Assembly (NCBI GenBank): GCA_030549775.1
Contig: CM060173.1
Coordinates: 66,158,367-66,222,366 of the forward strand
Source of the DNA: Tamarix chinensis
Taxonomy: Eukaryota; Streptophyta; Magnoliopsida; Caryophyllales; Tamaricaceae
Direction of reading: 5' to 3'
Length of the DNA: 64,000 nt
Positions 59,456 to 64,000 of the stretch are shown one piece after another. Position numbers and translations under genes: made by a program. The notes beneath the pieces were generated by a model that was given only the letters and a program-made list of their open reading frames with translations, was not told where the DNA came from and did no database searches. Each line of letters opens with the position of its first letter. Position 1 is the first letter of the stretch.

Positions 59456-60606
59456 TGACACGTTCCTACCGCAAGTGCATGGGGTCGGAGTAGTAGTCAA
59501 GTGTTGTGCTTTCTCAAGCCACAACCACCCTATTACATATCTATGGCCCTACCTATCTCTAGCATAGAGTCTAATAGAATGTAATACATTAAAGTCCATA
59601 AAGTTTCCTCCTTTATTGTTGTAGAGGTCAAAAATAATCGTCTCTCAACCTACAATTTAATCTCCTGTCGTGTTATTGGGTATAATACTAAATTATATCT
59701 TGATCTCATCGGTATTTCCCACACTGAAAATCGGAACCCAGCCGTGGTTCATCAATCTGTCAATCAATCAATAACACAACACATAGATCATGAATTGAAT
59801 AAAAAAGGATGCAATAGTTCAACACATTTGGATTGGGGGAAATTACCCTTCACCTTAGCAAAAAATATATCATATCAAATTCATAGCAATAATATTTAAA
59901 ACAACAAGAGATTCCACAGATAGAGAAAAGATCATTAGATAATACCCTTGATGTTCACAAATTCTTACAAAAATTAAACTTCTTGCACCTCGGTCTCTAA
60001 TTTACAAGAAAGATATTGAGGAATTGGGAAAGAGGATAGAGAAGGGATAAGAGAGAGGGAGTTGAGGCTTCTTCAAGAAGTTAGAATGAGAGTTTTTATA
60101 TTACTGCCTCACGGATCCCTAGGGTATTGATAAAGATGGGCTTCTTGTGTCAACTTTGACAATGATGCGTATTTTGACCATACCTTTTTAATCATAACTC
60201 AGATTAATCTGATTTTAAATGAGTTGGAAAGCTATTAAAATGATCTACAACTTTGATTTTGAAAGCGTCTCCAAATTCAGGCTTTTTCCTGGTCTAAATT
60301 CCACTTATTTCTGGTCCATATACTTTGAATATGCATTCTTACTTTCATTTTATTTCAAAATTTACATTTTAGCTCTAAATCTCTTTCCACTTTAAATTTT
60401 CCTCCTCTTTTCTCCTTTTTTCTCCTTTCTTCTCCCTTTAATATTATTCTTTTTTTCCATCCTTCATGAATTTTTTTTGCTTGAGACCCTGCAAAATTTC
60501 ACCGCGCAAAGGTAGTAATAAGAACAAAAAGGGAGAATTCCAACTGAAATTAGAGGTAAAAACTCTTATAAACCTTAGGAATAAGATGAAAAATTTAGAC
60601 TTATCA
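59456..60606 (-). mobile_element. Solo LTR (1.15 kb) inserted in M2
   Basis: The segment begins TGACACGTTCC and ends GACTTATCA on the plus strand, so it has TG...CA termini. It is flanked on both sides by ATAAT (59451-59455 and 60607-60611), a perfect five-base target duplication. It interrupts M2 exactly between the RNase H tail and the pre-integrase segment, which are adjacent in the complete element at 6820-13690. It contains no coding similarity, primer site or purine tract. Orientation is a guess from the TGATAAGT start on the minus strand. No second copy lies in the window. Confidence 0.85.
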
Positions 60607-61090
60607 ATAATCCTCCTTGTTAATACATCTACCACAAAATTCTCTTTTCCATCCACCTGTATTGTAGAGAACACAAATATTTGCAAAACAGTAATCCACT
60701 TGGCATCTCTTGAAATCACATTCCTTTGACTATGTAGATACTTAGAACTCTCATGATTAAAGTAAAATAAAAAAGTCTTAGACCTCAAATAATGACTCCA
60801 TGTTTCCAAAAAATGTATAATAGAATAGAACTCCTTATGATAAGTTGAATAATTGAGTCTTACACCATTAAACATTTTACTAAAAAATATAATTGGTCTC
60901 TTCTCTTGTGAAAGTACCCCTCCAATACTAACACCACTGGTACAACAAGTTACTTCAAATAATTTATCAAAGAAAGGTAAAGATAATATTGGTGCATTTA
61001 AAAGATATGTCCTGAAGTCCTCAAAAGTTTTTGCTGCATGTTCATTCCACTTGAACTCTCCCTTCTTTATCAATTGTGTAATAGGTGGTA
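60607..61090 (-). pseudogene. pol: M2 RNase H domain
   Basis: Reads FKWNEHAAKTFEDFRTYLL, FEVTCCTSGVSIGGVLSQEK, NYSTYHKEFYSIIHFLETW and VDGKENFVVDVLTRR. The first catalytic Asp (CDxSG) is replaced by Cys; the Glu of KEF is kept. The open frame continues past 60606 into the solo LTR, so its last 50 or so residues are not part of pol. Confidence 0.88.
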
Positions 61091-61760
61091 CAATTGTGGA
61101 GAAATATTTGATAAACTACTTGTAAAATGAAGCTAATCCATCAAAACTCTAAACCTCATGGAAATTATTTAGAATATACCACATTTGAATAGCTTCCACC
61201 TCTGAAGGATCAACTCTAATATGGTCTTCACTCACAATATAACCAAGGAAAACAACACTCTTCATCATATAATATCACTTCTCAATTTTACCATAGGGAT
61301 TTACCTCCCTATGTTTATCAATTAATCTCTTCAAATGTTGTATGTGTTCGAACTCACTCTTGCTATATATCAAAATATCATGAAGGTAGACAACAACCAT
61401 ACCTTTATCGAAAGATCTAATTACTTAAATCATGAACCTCATGAATTAATTTCATGCATTACATAACCTAAATGGCATGACTAACCACTTAGACAACCCA
61501 TACTTAGTCTTGAAAGCCATCTTCCATTCGTCACCTTCCCTTATCCTCATTTGATGGTATCCACTTCCAAGGCCAAGCTTCAAAAACACCTTTGCTCCAT
61601 GCAACTTATCTAACATATCATCTAATCTTGGCATTCAAAATCAAAAATTAATTATGACATTCTTGATTACTTTAGAGTTAATGCATATCCTCTACGTATC
61701 ATCCTCTTAGGTGTCAATAAAGCTAGAGCACAAAATGGACTCATGCTCTCTCAAATATAG
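61091..61760 (-). pseudogene. pol: M2 reverse transcriptase, catalytic Asp changed to His
   Basis: 61452-61634 reads [37 protein letters not shown] and KWLVMPFRL, nearly identical in style to the complete element. The catalytic box near 61365-61395 reads VVVYLHDILIYS, so YFDD has become YLHD and the enzyme is dead. FLGYIVSEDHIRVDP marks the connection. The segment with the first catalytic Asp, usually FSKIDLRSG, reads FLKLGLGSG, so this Asp is lost as well. Confidence 0.9.
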
Positions 61761-62221
61761 CCTCGATCTATCAATTCTTACACTTGTATTTATATCTCCT
61801 TAGAATATTTTAATTTTCATCTATATGCTAGCTTATTTAGTTGTGGAACTTGTGGCATAAAATCAATACGATGCCTAAAACCTCTCAAAGGAGGCAATCT
61901 AGGTGGCAACTCATCTGAAAAAACATCTATGTAATCTCTCAACACTTGTTGTAATTTTAGATTATTGTTAGTACACCCCTCTTGTTGAACATCGTTTAGT
62001 ACCAAGGCATAACATACTTTCTCACTCTTAATAGGTTTAATCATCTCTAACTCCGTAAAGATCAATAACTCCAAGCTAGTCTTCTTTTTTCCTCCCTCAC
62101 CATCGATATCTTTCATCTTTTCTTCTTCCTCCCTTTCACCTTCAACTCTCTGTTTTTCTCTTTTTTTTTCCTTCCTACCCCCGATATCTTCTTGCCTTCC
62201 ACTACTCAGAGCCAAACTCAC
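61761..62221 (-). pseudogene. pol: M2 protease-RT linker with Lys/Glu-rich insert
   Basis: The C-terminal part of the frame reads LRDYIDVFSDELPPRLPPLR and FRHRIDFMPQVP, the standard segment just before reverse transcriptase. The N-terminal 45 or so residues are almost only Lys, Glu, Arg, Gly and Asp, from a C/T-rich tract on the plus strand (62080-62205). Many members of this family have a variable linker here. The matching linker in the element at 10111-10273 shows no such tract. Confidence 0.75.
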
Positions 62222-62600
62222 CCCATTTATATTAGGATTGAGTGTAAACTTCTATTTTCCTATGCTCAACAAATAATCATTATTGACACCGTCATGTGTA
62301 ACATGCCTATCAAATTACCAAGGTCTCCCCCAAAAAAAAAGACAAGCATCCATTAGTTGAATATCACATGAAATATCATCAAAATAATTTCCAATTTTAA
62401 AAGAGATAAGATCTTGTTTTGTTAACCTCACACAATTGTCCTTGTTGAGCTATTGAAGTGAATATGGCCTATGATCCATGGTCTTCAATACGAGATTATT
62501 GACCATTCTTTCAATAGCAAAATTGGTATAATAGTCACTATTGATGATGACTTCTCACACTTTGTCATCCACTCTATAGTTGGCGTTAAAGATCTTCTCC
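62222..62600 (-). pseudogene. pol: M2 aspartic protease remnant
   Basis: Readable pieces on the minus strand are LMDACLFFWGRPW and the following RHVTHDGVNNDYLL. They match the DxxxLILGRPWxxDRxxxHDGxxNxY block of the protease at 10274-10534. The active-site segment is too decayed to read with confidence. Confidence 0.7.
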
Positions 62601-63601
62601 CTATAAGTAGGTTGAGGTTGTTTTTGCACTTTAAGCACTCGTTGCAACATATAGCAATATACTTGACTATCTTTTGAATTAGATTTTGGATCTTTGCTAC
62701 ATTCCTTAAGGTCTTCATTAAGTTCTTCATCTTCCTCATCATAATCTTCGATACTCACTATCTCCTTCAAAGTTATTGTCCTTTGATTTGGAAAATCCCA
62801 AGTAAAATGACTGTAGACCCTACACTTGAAGTATTTCTTTTTCACCTTATTAACCATCTTGTCCTTGCCAGTTTCTTCAATATTGAACCTTCTAATGTTT
62901 CCTTGAATTGCTGCTTAAGAGGATGATGGCTTTGACAGCCTCATGAAGTTTGAACCATATGGCGCATTAGTTGATATGTTTTATGGCTTGGTTCTCTTCA
63001 ATTGATTCTCAAATTTGATTACTAATTTTTCCAAGTCTTCGAGTACCTCATAAGGATACACCTCTACCTTCTCTCTAATATTCATAGTTAGACCTCTAAT
63101 AAATCTAACTGTTTCTCACACATCACAAATAAGAGTTAATCTTTCAAACACTCAAATATACTCCTCCACTCCAAGCAACCCTTGCGCTAAAGTAATCATT
63201 TTTATGAAATTCTCTTACTCATATTCTCTAGGTACAATTTTTTTAAGTGCCTTTTTAATTTATCCCATGATCTTATTTTCTCTTTTCCCTCTCTTTCCTT
63301 TTTCATCTTCAAATTTTCATGCCACACTCTAGCAAACTTCTTAAATTTTAATGTGGTAATTCCACATCTTTTTTCATCATCGAGCTCTTTATATTTAAAA
63401 ATAGATTCAAGAATTTATAGTCATTCAAGGAAATATCTTAGATCGAGATTACCTTCCAAATTAGGTTGGTCAAATTGAATTCCCTTCTCCACATAATCAA
63501 ATGATTTCCTTGAAATTTCATAAGCTCGTACATAGTTCCCTACACTTTCTTCTCCTCTTCTTTCATATGGTTATGTGCTTCCCTTCTACAATTTTCTTTT
63601 A
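62601..63601 (-). pseudogene. gag: M2 gag
   Basis: The knuckle region near 62790-62845 reads KKKYFKCRVYSHFTWDFPNQ. Two of the three zinc-binding cysteines (first and last) have become Tyr/Phe-type residues while the His is kept, the reverse of the pattern in the complete element. Upstream pieces near 63020-63480 resemble the capsid C-terminal helix and the SxxxFLEWLxxxE-type core. The region runs up to the LTR at 63602 without a recognisable leader or primer site. Confidence 0.65.
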
Positions 63602-64000
63602 CTTATGGTATGGGTGGTATAATGGTTCTCTTTGGGTTGTAAAATGAATATTATGAGTCCAAAGTGATGAAGAGATGATGATTATGACTCAACAAAGTAC
63701 AATTAATAATGATGATGTTGGAATGATGATGGGTTTAGAATGGTTTTGTTCATGGGTTAGGGTTAAGGTATACGATTAGGGTTTAGTAGTGATGGGAATA
63801 TTATGATGATGAATGAATGGAATAATGGTGACATGATGATTAGATTATGAAATTACAATTTTGATAATTATCTTATGATAATAATAATATTATTACCTTT
63901 TGTTTGAAAATAGATAAAATCAAGTAAGGAAAATAGTTTTAAGATGAATAATGATGGTGATGATAATGCCAATTCAAGGTACGTATTATGCTTGGAATGG
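63602..64000 (-). repeat. 5' LTR of M2, cut by the window edge
   Basis: Matches 57957-58400 along its visible length, including a GGGTTAGGGTTAAG stretch in place of TTGTTAGGGTTTGCG. The outer end lies beyond the window. The usual primer site is not visible next to it. Confidence 0.75.

Larger units (their letters stand above)
57957..64000 (-). mobile_element. CRM-like Ty3/gypsy element M2, minus strand, cut by the window edge
   Basis: The segment starting at 57957 (TATGGTGTAGGTGGTATTATGG) recurs at 63602 onward to the window end, giving the two LTRs. Between them lie, on the minus strand, gag, protease, reverse transcriptase, RNase H and integrase with the same motifs as the complete element at 6820-13690 (for example [11 protein letters not shown] and DATHIADLYF). 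It is therefore a related but separate and more decayed copy with different LTRs. It is inserted in element P and carries the solo LTR at 59456-60606. The leader and the start of gag appear to be missing, since gag-like sequence runs almost to the LTR. Confidence 0.85.

Noticed and set aside
1..64000. CRISPR arrays, prokaryotic operons, tRNA or rRNA genes, plant cellular genes
   Set aside because: No direct-repeat/spacer arrays, no ribosome-site-led gene runs, no cloverleaf A/B box pairs and no exon-like conserved domains outside transposable elements were seen.

Overview
This is nuclear intergenic DNA from a flowering plant, most likely a eudicot with a repeat-rich genome. It is strongly AT-rich and holds many nested LTR retrotransposons with the plant initiator-Met-tRNA primer site (TGGTATCAGAGC-like). 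It also holds a plant L1-type LINE with the plant DUF4283 and zinc-knuckle ORF1. I find no cellular protein-coding gene, tRNA, rRNA or CRISPR array. Every open frame I can assign belongs to a transposable element, nearly all broken by stops and frameshifts. The species cannot be named from the sequence alone.

Layout. 1-6802: remnants of three LTR elements, including a 2.27-kb minus-strand LTR (4533-6802) whose right part is repeated at 2772-3850. 6820-13690: the best preserved element, a complete minus-strand Ty3/gypsy chromovirus with LTRs, 5-bp target duplication, PBS, polypurine tract and all gag-pol domains. Its integrase frame runs into the 3' LTR, and it resembles the centromeric CRM/Reina side of the chromoviruses. 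13691-21588: AT-rich relics, a foldback MITE-like element and a minus-strand LINE tail. 21589-29934: a long plus-strand LTR split by a 4.9-kb plus-strand LINE (23011-27910). 29935-31469: nothing recognisable.

31470-42480: head-to-tail copies (A, B and a partial C) of a very long LTR-like unit. Each has a pyrimidine/CCACCGCC-rich promoter block and a TTA-microsatellite block. A and B also have a conserved splice-donor-like site, minisatellites and hairpin-like 45-bp repeats. 42500-48795: a decayed minus-strand gypsy element (M1) with its 5' LTR. About 48796-57956: a plus-strand gypsy element (P), opened by a 3.1-kb solo LTR inside its protease and by a probable CACTA transposon between protease and reverse transcriptase. 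57957-64000: a second minus-strand CRM-like gypsy (M2) inside P. M2 itself carries a 1.15-kb solo LTR with a perfect 5-bp target duplication, and it runs off the right edge.

The parts do not work together as a cellular system. They record layered transposition, with up to three nested levels on the right, and removal of internal regions by LTR-LTR recombination. The most unusual features are the polyprotein/LTR overlap, the tandem array of giant LTR units, and the conserved splice-like and hairpin-repeat signals inside those units.
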